Part shown: piece after piece, positions 42,052 through 54,214 of the stretch
Layout: the number at the start of each line of letters is the position of its first letter
Numbering within the stretch: the first letter of the stretch is position 1
DNA from: Brachyhypopomus gauderio
Lineage: Eukaryota; Chordata; Actinopteri; Gymnotiformes; Hypopomidae
Direction of reading: 5' to 3'
DNA length: 64,000 nt
Assembly (NCBI RefSeq): GCF_052324685.1
Contig: NC_135220.1
Coordinates: 11,340,300-11,404,299 of the forward strand
Program-made: the position numbers and the translations under genes
Notes under the pieces: model-generated
The model's input: the letters and a program-made list of their open reading frames with translations, nothing else
What the model was told of the DNA's origin: nothing
Databases searched by the model: none

Positions 42052-43620
42052 ACATACAACCGAGTCCTGAATGGTCTGGTCCCTTTTCTGCTGCACACAA
42101 AAAGTACAATTTTCTACATAAAAAAACAAGGCATCATCTCTACATAATAAGACAAGAAGGAATCGTAACCACCAGTTCGCACCAGAGCGTGATGCCAGTA
42201 TGGACCAGCATGGTGTCGCAACTGATCTACACGTTTAGCTGGCAAAAGCTTCCGGTTGTTGCACCTTTAAATCATTTCTCCTTGTTGCTGTGTAAGAGAC
42301 TGAAATTGTGTGAAAAGGAAACGTGTGGAGCTATACCAGTCTAGACCATCAGTCCACGAACCAGGTCGAAAGAGCCATCAAAAACAAGGTTCTTGTGCAT
42401 ATAATAATTTTCCCCTTTTTGGTCAGGCCCATCCTCTACACACGTGTGTGTGTTGGGGGGGTGTCTCTGGATTTGGAGCTATTGCCCTATGAAAGTTAGA
42501 GAGTGTAAAAATTTCACCCTACCTGGCAGAGTTCGATGGTTGAAGCATATTTAACCAACAACCTTCTAAACAAATTTACTTGTATACCTTTGCTTTGTTT
42601 AATTTTTTTTGTTATTTGTAGTGCAATGAAAATGTTAATTATTAGTTTATAGCATTTAATATTTGATTTTCATAATGGTATGCCTCATCAACAGACTTTT
42701 CCATTAATTCAGCGCTTACTGTATTACTAATAATTCTTTCATGTCTGAGACATTTTTAAGATACGTACATATAACGTATGTTTGCATGTCTTTTGTAGAC
42801 AGCATAATTCTACACTGCTGTAAAGGAATGTTGAAGAGATAAGACACTAAAGAAGGGAAAGGAAAGACATACAGACATTGGTCCAAAAGTGTTAGTGGCA
42901 GTTTCCAAAGGGCTAGTACTCTATCACTGGAGAGAAAGAAAGAAAAAGAGAAATATAGGAAGAAAGAAAAGGATTGATAGAGTGTAGGAGGAGAAGAGAA
43001 TTGTGCTAAGAATATTGGATCTGCACTGGCAGAGAAGGAGAGAGTCCATGTGGTCCAGGGGTGTAGAAGATATGGATTTAGTACCTCAGTTGAAGGAGTC
43101 TATCTCCTATGTGCAAAGACACACTTAAACTCATTTAGCAACAGGAAGCAAAAGAAAGATATGATGGATGAGATAGAACGTGCAATATATCCACACAGAC
43201 TTGTAGGCAGTTCATCAAATTCAAAAGGAAAAAAAATACAATCAAACATTCACACAAAACTACAAAAATGTTCCATCAGAATAAATCTCTACAAAGAACA
43301 ATGTGTATATATCATAGATCTTATATACCAATAATTGCCATGGTCACCATTTGCTTTCTCTGTTGTCATTACATTTGGAGTTTGTGAACAATATTTGAGA
43401 AAAGCGGGAGATATTTACAGAGGAAACACAACCACACACTCACAGGATAGACGTGGGGGTGCAGAGAGACTGGGGTCCTGCAGGTGGAGGAGGTCATGGG
43501 GGGTTAGGGGTGGTGGTGTTGCAGGGTTCATCATGGGGCAGATTTACACTCCGGGGGTAGATATTCAATTATTGTGGTTTGGGCGGTCATGAACGCAGAC
43601 TGGGGTAGGAAAGTTGCTTC

Positions 43621-46600
43621 TTAGGTGCTGAAGTAGACTGCAAGAAAAAGAGCACAGTCCTAAATTACCAGCACACCTCTTTTAGAAAGACCCTCACACA
43701 CCGGCTGGGCCAAATATGCGCTGGCTGATATGTGCTGCACGGGAAACAGGTTCTCTTACCAATTATCACGATGAGCACGATCACACAAATCACCCCCAGT
43801 ATAATCATCATCTACAAAGAGGAGAGGAAGAGACATCGGGGTTGACCAACAGAGAGTCTAAACCCACATTCATGTGTGCATTCGTCACCTTGAGTTACTG
43901 CACCCTAGAAACCCGTTATAGTGTATAAAGAAGGGTGAGATTGGTAGTCAGCTGTATTTAGTGCATGTCTGGTGTGATGAGGAGCACTCTTCCTCAGGAC
44001 GCGTTACCTTGGCGTTCTTCCACCAGTACTTGTTCTTCAGCTTGGCGGCGCTGGTCTCGAACTGGGAGGCCCCGGCCTGAAGTGCGTCGGCCCGGTCGTC
44101 CAGTTCCGACAGCTTCTGGTCCCTCTCCAGAACCTTGTCCACGTTCACGCGCATGATGTCCACCACCTGCGGACGCGGTACTGCGGTCAGCGCACACGTT
44201 TTGAGCGGAGTTGCACAGGACTTGGGAACAGGAGTGGGTGGGGCTAGACTTGCTCTTGGGGGAGGGGGGGGTGTTTGGGGTTTGTTGGGGTTATTTTATG
44301 GCTATGGTTATGAGGTCAAGCCTAGAACAGTCACTCACTTCATCCACTTGGGCCTGTGTCTGCTGTAAGCGGCGGTTGCTGGTGAGGTTGGGAGGGGCCT
44401 GGTTACCCCCCTCTGGAGCAGGGGCACCGGCAGCGGCTGGGGCAGACCTGTCAATCAAGAAAACATAAACACAGGCCTTGGTTTAATTTTTTGTAAGTGG
44501 GAGCTGTGGAAATGGCCTGTATCGTACTTAAAAAAAATTTATTTTACACTTTTCTTTCTTCTTCCACAACATTTGCAGGTTGGAATATTTACATCACCAT
44601 ATTCCAACCTGCCAATCTCTTAGAATTAAGCAGCCTGTTTCTGTCACTGTGCCTTTAAGACGGACATAAGCGCGATAGGGTCTGATCTGGTTCATTGCCT
44701 TGTAGCTCTGAGTGGAAACACCCCTGAGAACTGGTGTAAGTGGGCAGGGCTAAGCGGCTGTAGGCTGAATGAGTGTATTAAAATATTAAAATAAGTATTT
44801 AAATAAGTTTGTTCTCGTGATATCAGAGAAATTGTGATTTTCAAAAGTTGTTGTTTTTGAAAGACTGTATGGACTGGGTGAAAGAATGCTTTATCTTGAA
44901 ACTGTAACAATATTTAAACACTGTTTCAAAATTCTTTATTTTAATAATTCAATTTTCCATGACAGGTGCCCTTTAATTGTTTCTATTACATAAACAATAT
45001 GATTTGCTCTCTCTTGACTAGTATAACCATGAAGAGCATGAGAGGGGCAGAGACGTCCAGTGGCGGAGCCAAAGGGGGGCAGGGGTGGCCACCCCCAACA
45101 GAGCCCTTGCCACCGCTAGTGCCACCCCACTGGAAATGGTCATTTTAAGAGAAAATATGTGTTTCCTTTCATTCATCATTTGTATATGGACCCTTCTGAT
45201 AAAACCTTGGTCACCCTTTGGCCACTCCTTGAAAAAAAGTCTAGCTCCACCCCTGTAGACGTCTGACTGGGTTTAACAGCCTTTCTTACAGGCAACAGGG
45301 CAGAGATGCCAGGAAAACCAACTCAAACCCTTCATCAAGTGTCCTTCAGTGATCAGACCCTTGAGTCTGAGTCAGGGCCACCATTTTTAACTGCCACACA
45401 CGTATATACACCCATCTGCTCAGACAGGACAGTGCTGACAATGCAACAACCTAGTTAAAACAAAGAATTCAGATGTTTGAAAATACTCTGAAAATACTGT
45501 GGCACTAGAAGGCCATGTATACGCTACCCAGAGTGAAAGGACCTGTGACAAAGAAAACCAGGTTCTCATTACTCAAATAAAGGATCAAAGGGCAATTACG
45601 CAGAATTAATAATCATATGAAATCCTTCCAATGATCAGACTCACAAGAGTAAAAAAACAGTGGAAGACTTTTAGAGCTCACGTATAAACCATCAAATCAG
45701 AACCTTCTTTTCTGATGAAATCGGACCATTGATCACACGAGGAATAATACAGTCATCGAACTTTGTCAAGTATAATTTTGACCCAGCAGACTGAATGTTG
45801 GCCCCAGCAGACTGAACCTTTTTCAATGTGCATGTTGAGTGTACAGAGACCAGTACATTGGGATTGTTAATTTAATGATTGGCCACCAGATGGCGACAGA
45901 TCTCTGAATAAAGGTCACCTCTGATGCCGCCTGGTTGTAATCCTCCACAACCTCACAATTCTGAAGGGGCTTGGTGTTCTTTTTTTAACAATAACAGAAT
46001 TAGTACCTTCTGTCATGGCTAAACGAACAGAGCAGATGCAATGTTGGCACACGTGGGCTCATTAAAGTAAGGCTGGCATGACAAACTCTTCAGGTTCTGG
46101 GTCTGTTCTTGCTTCTCCTTACGGCCTATATTTAGACATCAAATCCCGCACACTGCCATTTTCCCTGAGTAGAATAATCACTAATGGTACACTGGACAGA
46201 CATTAATGTGTCACAAAAACCTATTACACAATACTAGAATGGCAGTACATCGTTTCAAATTAATTACAAGTCCCTTGTAGCACTGGCCAGCATGGACTGT
46301 TTTGTTTTTTTCCCCTCAACAGCAGCCAAAATGTTAAAAATTAAGCTGCAGACTACAGAATTTCAAACGAATCCACTGTATCCAGGAAAACTGTGATCAC
46401 TGATTCTAAACTGTAGCTCAGCTCATAGGTCAGAGCCTGCAAGTATACAGGTGGAGAGAGGCCATCATCATTATCATGTAATATCTGATGGTTCTGCTAT
46501 GTAGCTTAGCAATGTTTATAACATGACAATCACGTGACTCATATTATGCTTACAGACTGGTAAAAAATAAACCTCAGAAAATAAGATCGTTTGAATGATA

Positions 46601-48191
46601 GAGCCTCTATGTACACACAACGCTTAATTTAATATAAACACATGCCAAGCCAAAACAAATAATAAAAAATGCACAATTATTTGCTGAAATGTGTGGATTA
46701 ATTCAAGACACATAGCTGAAGCTGAATCACATTTCACAGGTAAATGCTGTGTCATAGAGATATTCATCCAATTGGACTGATAGGGTCACGAGCAACGGCA
46801 GGGACTACACCCCCGCGCATTAGGCCTTCGTTTACGTGTGTGCGCGTGCGCGCGCGCGTGCGTCACAAACAACACACATTCTCTTTAAAAAAAATTGTAA
46901 TTACACCCCCCCAAAAAATACACACACACACACTATGCAAAAGAGCAGAAAACTAATGCGATTTAAGAGCAGCTAGACTAATATTAAAATAGGCTATATG
47001 TTTTTATTATGCGCTTAAAATAAGCTGTTCATTGGCGTCATAAATATATAGACAGTACAGAGAGTATTCTGCTAAGGCTTTGGTAAATGTATGTTTTACG
47101 TTTGGGGGGTAAATGTATGTTTTACATTTGAGGGGTAATGTTTCTAGCAGGATTATCCAAAGCGTGCCCGGAAAAGCGCACCGAGAGCTCGGCCATCTTT
47201 TCTTGCGGAGGAACGTACGTGCGCCCATCGTGCCAGCCGTGTGGATAGAGCCTGTCCACACACGACCCACAGGGGTTTGGGCCGAGAAAACGCACAATAT
47301 CGAGAGGATTAAATTAACTGAAAATGAACTATTCGAAAATGCAGATCATTGATTGTCCTCTTTGCCTTACAAACGCGACCAGTACCACCGTTGCCGTCCC
47401 AACCCCCATCATGTGGCCATATTAAAGATTACTGTCTACAAAACCATATCAAACTACGGGCGAGTTTGCTTTTTCATCGATGGATTGCGGTCATTTTAAG
47501 ACCGTGTAGAATAAAGATAGGCCAAAGATTACCATGAAATATAAGGGCCACTGGCTACAGATAACAAATTCTGCCGTGTCTTTAAATGAAGCCCCGTTCA
47601 AATACAGATACGGACTGTAACGGTTCTGTCAGTCACATTATGTTCATAAAAATGTAAGACATTCTGAAAATTTAAGTCTTCAAATAACGTACAACCAGTT
47701 CTAACCAAGCCAGTCTAATATGGCGAATATTCCCAGTCATTGTCATCATAATTCCAAACATCGGTAGCGCCTACATAATTTAGATATATTGCAAAACATT
47801 TTACAAAAGGTTTTTCTTAAGCGAGTATTGTGCGCGAAGAGGCTGATAGGTGTGACTGTTGTTATGAAGGCCACTGGAACCGAGCACACGCTGGCTATTA
47901 ATAGACTATTTATCGAATACATTATTAGATATTAGCTTATCCACTCAGGTAAAACTGTCGAAGGCTTTCAAAATACGTTAAACAGATAAGTAAATGTAGA
48001 CGCAGATGTAAATGATTAATCTATATTGAAAACACCTCTGTTAGATCATTTTTACAGAATTCGCTATTGGTGTGAACAGCGCGGCTCTCGTGACCGGTTG
48101 ATTCTAGACTCTCATGAAAGCGCGTACTAATTTACATCCGGAATAAAATAAGATAAAATAAACATGAATAAAAATGTAGTCATACTCACAT
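43621..48191 (-). CDS. vamp2: Vesicle-associated membrane protein 2 (synaptobrevin-2)
   Basis: v-SNARE of synaptic and secretory vesicles, anchored by a C-terminal tail. Coding pieces in transcript order: 48191-48190 (AT), 44447-44339, 44166-44008, 43811-43760, 43637-43621; total 112 residues. The product starts [15 protein letters not shown]. The SNARE motif runs from [20 protein letters not shown] through [19 protein letters not shown] and [12 protein letters not shown]. It is followed by YWWKNAK, the membrane anchor [17 protein letters not shown], and the C-terminus VYFST. The start ATG is inferred to be split AT|G: exon 2 opens GTCTGCCCC after a good acceptor, and the only fitting upstream donor found is AAGAAAT then gtgagt at 48189. 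The long first intron holds a hAT MITE and a CTCF-like site. Near-identity to other vertebrate VAMP2 makes the call secure; the exon 1 choice is less certain. Confidence 0.93.
45058..45255. mobile_element. Short non-autonomous hAT-type MITE, 198 bp, in vamp2 intron 1
   Basis: Imperfect terminal inverted repeats: cagtggcggagcca at the left, and at the right the reverse complement of caggggtggagcta. Flanking 8-bp duplications are gagacgtc (45050-45057) and tagacgtc (45256-45263), 7 of 8 matching. No coding capacity. Confidence 0.75.
45883..45897 (+). promoter_or_regulatory. CTCF-like site in vamp2 intron 1
   Basis: ggCCACCAGATGGCGACag closely follows the CTCF core consensus. Single site; binding is inferred. 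Confidence 0.5.
46836..46866 (+). repeat. Alternating (GT)(GC) tract, Z-DNA prone
   Basis: gtgtgtgcgcgtgcgcgcgc and following bases alternate purine and pyrimidine for about 30 bp inside vamp2 intron 1. Confidence 0.7.
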
Positions 48192-48387
48192 TTCTTACTG
48201 AGATGTGTGTTTACAGGTTTTACAAATCCAACAGATATATTTCTGAACGACTATGTGGTCTGGCGTTGTTCTCCTCTCTTCGATTCACTCCTCAGGTTAT
48301 TTGTAAGGTGATGTTGCGCGCAGGTCCCCCGGTGTTTGGCCGTTTTACGCGCGAGTGGGTCGAGCGCCTCGTGTATGCCGCGCCTCG

Positions 48388-48492
48388 CTTATACCCCTTT
48401 AATAAAGCAACGAGCTGCCTGCACTCGCGTCTCTGTCACTATGTACACAGAGAAATAGACGCTGGATGAACAAAGATGGCTCGCTGACGTCA
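48388..48492 (-). promoter_or_regulatory. vamp2: vamp2 promoter: TATA box and upstream CRE
   Basis: On the minus strand GGGGTATAAGCG places a TATA box at about 48393-48388, giving an expected start near 48360 and a leader of about 170 nt to the donor at 48189. A palindromic CRE TGACGTCA lies about 100 bp upstream at 48485-48492. This fits activity-regulated neuronal genes, but usage is inferred. Confidence 0.55.
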
Positions 48493-48995
48493 CTCGTCAT
48501 CCGGGCAGCTGCAGGTTGGAGAGGCTGAAAGATGGAGGATGGAGGATGCTCTTGGTGGTCTTTGAGCGTCTGGACCCACAGGCTACGTTTAAACACGCTG
48601 CTCTTACACGACGCACGAACAACTGAAACCGTTTTAAGTCAAGGTGAAGGTTTTGTTTGGGATTTCCACACCATGCGTGATGTGTTTTAGTCTTGAGAGG
48701 ATTTCAGAAATAAACAAAATGGCGGTATGAGAGGCTAACCTCCTTAGGAGAAATCCACAGATAAAGTAGACTATGCTGTTCTAATATGTCTATTCAAAAA
48801 GAGAAACGGACAATACTAAAACAGTGAAATCTTTACAGTGAAAACAGTGGAATAATGTTCCTATAATCTTCAATGAATAAGAGACTTTGACATTTTAAAA
48901 TGGTCTTTATCTTTTTTCCGGGGATATGTGATGACCTATTAATAACGTAAAAGAGTAATAAATGGATGCACTTCACTCTGAATAAAAAATATTTT

Positions 48996-49077
48996 TGGCA
49001 GCGGTGGGATTCGAACCCACGCCCCCGAAGAGACTGGAGCCTTAATCCAGCGCCTTAGACCGCTCGGCCACGCTACC
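48996..49077 (-). tRNA. tRNA-Leu (AAG)
   Basis: An 82-nt class II tRNA on the minus strand, GGTAGCGTGGCCGAGC...CCACCGCTGCCA. The anticodon loop TTAAGGC sits between stem CTGGA and TCCAG, giving anticodon AAG. A long variable arm (TCTCTTCGGGGG), A-box and B-box (GGTTCGAATCC) are intact, the acceptor stem pairs fully, and there is no intron. Confidence 0.97.
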
Positions 49078-49437
49078 ACGGAAAATAGCGTCTGCTTTAC
49101 TAGTATGAACTATCTACTCTAATTATATCGTATTATATAATTTTTTCATTATTATATATTTGCAGCAGAAACTAATGTATTCTGTCACGGATTCTCTACA
49201 AAAATGGTAAACTGTTGTTATGTAGGATTACCGGAAACGTGGTCCTAATTTGGTAAATTACGTAATCACGTGCGTTCGCCCTATCGCATTTGAAATAACG
49301 CGAACATGGAATATAACTTTCTTATAACTCCTAAATAATATTCCATCGTTGTGATACTATGCCAACATTGGTGCTCTGATATTATTATATAGTAAACTTA
49401 CGACAAAGCGAAATAATTGTGTGATAAATTAAAAAAT

Positions 49438-49442
<5 letters not shown>

Positions 49443-49482
<40 letters not shown>
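49443..49482 (+). repeat. (GT)n microsatellite
   Basis: About 19 GT units with initial GC steps. Confidence 0.93.
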
Positions 49483-49485
<3 letters not shown>

Positions 49486-49684
49486 CACTGGAGATCTAAA
49501 TTAAAGAATGAACACTTGATTGTTTCAGAAATAATGTAATCTACATTTATCAACATTTAAAGGATTTTTGAAAGGGGTGCACCATGCCACTACAACAGTG
49601 TTTTACAAAATAACCAAATATATCAACATAAACCTTTATTTTTCATTAGAGAACAGCAATGACAGTGTAAGATTACAACAACAG

Positions 49685-49838
49685 TCAGTAATCAGTAGTT
49701 AGTGTACATGCCTTTGCTTTGAATGACTTCAGCAAATCTGCAGCCAGGACATCACTAGTCTCAAACTCAAACTTTTGGTACACTCTTGGTCTCACTCTGC
49801 TCTGTGATTTTCTTCCAGTCTCTTCCACAATTTTGTAA
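49685..49838 (-). other. Unrecognised 51-codon open frame with a downstream AATAAA, possible terminal exon or retrocopy remnant
   Basis: An acceptor-like cccacaacag precedes a frame reading YKIVEETGRKSQSRVRPRVY, then FEFETSDVLAADLLKSFKAK, stopping at 49687-49685. AATAAA follows on the minus strand. The composition is protein-like, but no family was recognised and no upstream exon was found. It could be part of an interspersed element. Confidence 0.25.
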
Positions 49839-50767
49839 CTGTTGTGGGTGATGTAAACAATCGAAATCGAAATAATTTTCTGTTTTACTGAGAAAGGTAG
49901 CTGCGCACCAAAGTTGCGCTGAACTACCGTTTGCTTACACGAGACTTCTCACACAAGCTTGAATGCCAGAGATCGTTCTGACTCACGGAGCATGTGCATG
50001 CCTCGACCAATAGTGAAGCGTTTCAGCCACGCCCCCAGTTTGTTTTTCGTACAAAACTCATTTAAAATGAGGTCTGTTCTAAACTATAGACATTTAAACG
50101 CACGTATAATATTATATATGGTTCCTGGTGTACGATAGACCGTCTGATATATATGTACTTAATATTTAGAGCGATAGAAAGTCTGTATTTTGAAATCCTC
50201 CAATTGGAGCGCCGCAATTGTCTTTATGCTAATATAGAAAAACCCGAAAGAATTTTCGTTTCATTCACCGAAATATACATTTTAGCAGTTTTTGTTTTAA
50301 CTTTATTTAGATTGTTTAAATAAAATATATTGGTTCAGTTTTTCGTGTTCGTATTTTAATAACACATCACCATGAATGAAAATTCCTTTTCATTCGGTAA
50401 GTGCAGCCGTTGTTGGTTTGTTAAGGTATATCAGTAAGGTATATCCTTACCTGTTGTCTTAGAAATAAGACTTCAGTACATGATGATTGGGTTTTATGAA
50501 TGCGTGATTATGTCCCGCATTTATCAAGGAACAGCAACTCCTTGGTAAATCCTATCTGATCTCTTTATTGTGGTGAAAAAATAAGATTGAAACCTGTTTC
50601 TTTTATCTTTATTAGATGTTCTTATTACATGTGAATTTTTTTTGTGTTTGTTGGTGTAATTGGTGTTTATTTTTTTCATTACGTTTTTGCGCACTCGAGT
50701 TTTCTTGTTTTAATTGTTCTTTTATTCTACAACTTGTATCGAGGAGAGTAAACACACGGAGTCCACG

Positions 50768-50849
50768 GACGAGGTGGCCGAGTGGTTAAGGCGATGGACT
50801 GCTAATCCATTGTGCTCTGCACGCGTGGGTTCGAATCCCATCCTCGTCG
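50768..50849 (+). tRNA. tRNA-Ser (GCT)
   Basis: 82-nt class II tRNA. The acceptor stem GACGAGG pairs with the 3' CCTCGTC. The anticodon stem ATGGA/TCCAT encloses loop CTGCTAA, giving anticodon GCT. The variable arm (TGTGCTCTGCACGC) and B-box GGTTCGAATCC are present. A short T-run (tttt) about 12 nt downstream can serve as the Pol III terminator. Confidence 0.97.
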
Positions 50850-51094
50850 GGCTTTAATTATTTTGTTGTGAAGTATCTTTTTAGATATAGACAACTGTGA
50901 CTGTCGTTAGCGTGTTATCCACCGCTAAATCAACCAATCAAAAGGAAGTGTGGACTGCTGCAGTCTGCGGTCTCATGCTACAGGTACAGCTGTGATTTTT
51001 ATTTGGTTATTATAGTTCTTCTCTTCACATACGTGTGTATACATGACTGAACATACCTGTTGGTGTCGCAGCAGGTGTTCCCAGCCCTTTCTAA

Positions 51095-51199
<105 letters not shown>

Positions 51200-51622
51200 T
51201 GAGGTCTTCACAGTTTCTAAAACCTTCAGGATAGTACTCAAATAACGTGAAAAAAAACCACCCAACGGATTGAATGTACATAATGGCGTTCAATTGCAAT
51301 ACACTTAATGTAAACGTATTTCACAAATATCTCTGCAAAGTGTATATATTTCACGAGCAACGTAAGAATGTATTAAGCTGCCGTCACCGTTCTTGCTAAC
51401 ACACTGTAGGTGCCCACCGTACATGAAACCACACGAGCAAATGTGACCTACATGGAATAACTTGATCACTGTGAACTACAGAATGACTATCCAGGGTAGG
51501 TGCCCACCAAAAAAGAATTCAGACAGAGAAGGTACATTTTATTACATTGCATTTGATTAACGACATTTCACTGTAAATGTCGAACAAAATGTATTTATGA
51601 AATTACATAATTAAAAACAGAC

Positions 51623-51704
51623 TGGCAGCGGTGGGATTCGAACCCACGCCTCCGGAGAGACTGGAGCCTAAATCCAGCGCCTTAGACCGCTCGGCCACGC
51701 TACC
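51623..51704 (-). tRNA. tRNA-Leu (TAG)
   Basis: 82-nt class II tRNA on the minus strand, nearly identical to the Leu-AAG gene 2.6 kb to the left. The anticodon loop is TTTAGGC (anticodon TAG) and the variable arm is TCTCTCCGGAGG. Internal promoter boxes are intact and there is no intron. Confidence 0.97.
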
Positions 51705-52109
51705 TGCATGCCGCCGTTTGAGAGTACAGCATATCGGTCATGTGTATTTACGAACGCAGACATAAATAAAAAAAGTAAACACAGAAGTAAACTCTAAATA
51801 AGAGGATTCTAATGTTAAATACGCATGTATGTTTTTCCAGTTCGCGCAGCTCAGTCATCACCCGCCACTCAAAAGCGATGACACTGTTGCTGTCTAGCTT
51901 GCTAACCTCCTAAAAATTGTGCGAGTCACGTATTTTGTTTACATACTTCATATTTACAGTTTACCCCACTGCCTGAAGTGGAAAATATAGCAAGTTCTGC
52001 AATGTTACAGTAGCTACTGCTACTTTACCCACTTCCGGTTTATGCTAGACTGGATTAGCAGGTGTGTGGAGTCTTATTCTCTGGCTTTGCAGAACCAGTG
52101 TGGTCTTCA

Positions 52110-54212
52110 TTATCTTTTGCCATCTTCTCTACCATTCTGTGTGGGGAGTGTTGCTGAAGAGACACTCACAGGCTTGGCAGGGCTCTCAGTCAAGCAGTCA
52201 GGGTCCCAGTAAGGATCACAGTCATACTCCATTCTTTTTATAATGATTGGAGAGGCAGGTGGAGCAGCAGACGGCCTTTTGGCTGGTGTCTCTAGCTTAG
52301 GTGGTGGAGGAGGGGGCTCCATAGCTGCTCCGAGCTTACAGTCTGGGTGATAGCGTGGGTCACACGCAACAGGGACGGCTCCAGAGGGCAGATACACTAC
52401 ATGAGGCTTGCAGAGAGGGTCTTTGGGATTGCAGAGGTATGTGACGTTTGCCCGAGAGAGAGGTGGAGGTTTGGTGGGGTTTGGAGGTGGGGGCTTGGTG
52501 ACCAGATGAGAGAGGGGAGATCGGTTGGTGTTGGTAAACTGGAGTCCAAGAGCATTCTGGTACTTAGATGCATCTGTGCCATAGATGTGCTCTAGATGGC
52601 GCATTTGCTGGTACAGTATTCTGATCCTGTCGACCTCGTAGAGCTGTTAGAGAGCAAGAAAACAGATGATGCAAAAAATCAGAAGAAACACCACATGTGC
52701 CAGTTCCCTCCAGGACTGGAGTCTGATACCCTTGAACTAGAGTCAGAAACTGTTTGCCAGTACAGCACCAATGATTGCATCAACACAGACCACAGACAAT
52801 TCACAGGAAACATTATATCAAGTCAGAGAACTCTTCATCTCACCCCCTCATGATGCCCGATGCTGCTGTAGTAACTGTAGTAGGCCTGGAAGTTTGGGTC
52901 TTGGTGGTACCACTTGGGGTCAGCATTGCGCCGGGGTCGTGAGTGTTTGAGGAAGTTGTGGGCTTGGGCTGAATCAGTGCTCACAACATCCACAGAGGAC
53001 CTGGATACTGGGTATTAATACATCACTATACATATTCAGCAGACGCCTTCCCAGTGTCATCAGTGAACTGTGATTTGGACACATGAAATATCCTGGTCTG
53101 AGGAATTTTACAGTGTAGCCCAGAAAACATGTTGTGAATGTAAGTAGACTGATCTCCTGACAAAGGGTCTATCTCAATTCAGGGGCTGCAGCCTACGTAG
53201 ACCACATAGACCGCAGCCCACAGAGGCCAAACACTTCGAAGGCCGGGTAGGCTGCATCTCACGGCTGTTAAATGAAACAATCTAGTCTTCGCAAGACGTA
53301 TGTTTGCCTGACCACGCTCTGCCCCGTTACATACGTGTTAGCGAGCTGTCCGACAAATATCACATCACCCACAAATGCCTAAAAGAAAATGCGTTGAACA
53401 TGTATTCACATGTTTGGCGGGAAGTATAACTTTATAACAAAATTCTATTTATTTTTAAAAACGTTACACTTTAGTAAATACTCAAAGCACAGGTTTACCT
53501 GCAATATCATTAATAACTGGCATGTTACTTAGCATCTCATTGCAGTATAAATGTCCATATTTTAAAAATACTGACATTTAAAAACGAATTCTTCGGCCCG
53601 TACACTAGACTCCGCCATGTCGCCTGTTTATTGTTCATAGAGCAATGGATCCTGGGATATCGTGGGACGCGAAGGATACTCAGATGCATCGTTTTCGGGG
53701 TTTTGAAGGCTACATTCGTCGGCCGCATAAGAAGGAGCCCACGAATTGGGACAGCCTTGGCGCGGCGCAGTGACGTAACCGGCCTACAAATACACACTTC
53801 GTGGGCTGCAGCCCCTGAATTGAGATACACCCAAAGTGATGCTGATGTGTGTTACGTATTTTTCATAGTATTATATTTTATTTTTATGAACTATTTCTTA
53901 GATATTTGTATTGTTTCTAATGCAGATTGAATTTTAAATGTAAACATGTGCTCCCCCAAAAAGGTAATTAGCATTATTCATATTAAGATGATTAGTATTA
54001 CATTCCTTAAGGCTACTAAGGAACATGTATTAGCTTCCTCATTGTCAGTTGAGACTAAGTTTGCCTGTAGAACTAAATGATATAAAATTATAATTTAAAC
54101 AATGCAAGTCATAATTTAAAGTTACAGATGAAAACAGCCAAATAACTTACTTGGCAATATCAAGAAACAGGAGAGTGTCCCAAAGATGGAATTTATAGGG
54201 GTCATCTTTCAT
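52110..54212 (-). CDS. Actinodin-like fin actinotrichia protein; 5' end uncertain
   Basis: Three coding exons, 54214-54151, 53000-52844 and 52643-52110, give 250 residues from the ATG at 54212. After a basic stretch (HSRPRRN, about 40-46) comes a region characteristic of actinodins, YSYYSSIGHHEG and LYEVDRIRILYQQMRHLEHI. Pro-rich spacers follow with three Cys motifs: CNPKDPLC (about 144), CDPRYHPDC (about 167) and CDPYWDPDC (about 216). Actinodins are secreted structural partners of collagen in the actinotrichia of fin folds and are missing from tetrapods. The first 20 residues (KDDPYKFHLWDTLLFLDIAK) are a poor signal peptide, so an upstream exon with the true start is likely. One phase-compatible candidate ends in a donor near 54515. 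A TIR transposon sits in the second intron. The family call rests on remembered motifs, and which member it is stays open. Confidence 0.65.
53165..53832. mobile_element. Non-autonomous DNA transposon with long terminal inverted repeats, 668 bp
   Basis: Both ends carry an about 29-bp inverted repeat with one mismatch: gggtctatctcaattcaggg followed by gctgcagcc at the left, and the reverse complement at the right (ending ggctgcagcccctgaattga plus gatacaccc). It is flanked by aaa on both sides (53162-53164 and 53833-53835), consistent with a 3-bp duplication as in PIF/Harbinger, though the family is not certain. No transposase. It lies in an intron of the actinodin-like gene. Confidence 0.75.
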
Positions 54213-54214
54213 AC

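Noticed and set aside
47007-47352. Two overlapping frames in vamp2 intron 1
   Set aside because: Only a CpG-richer patch; no recognisable protein or splice sites.
48399-48596. 65-codon minus-strand frame
   Set aside because: It overlaps the TATA box and CRE of vamp2, so it is promoter sequence.
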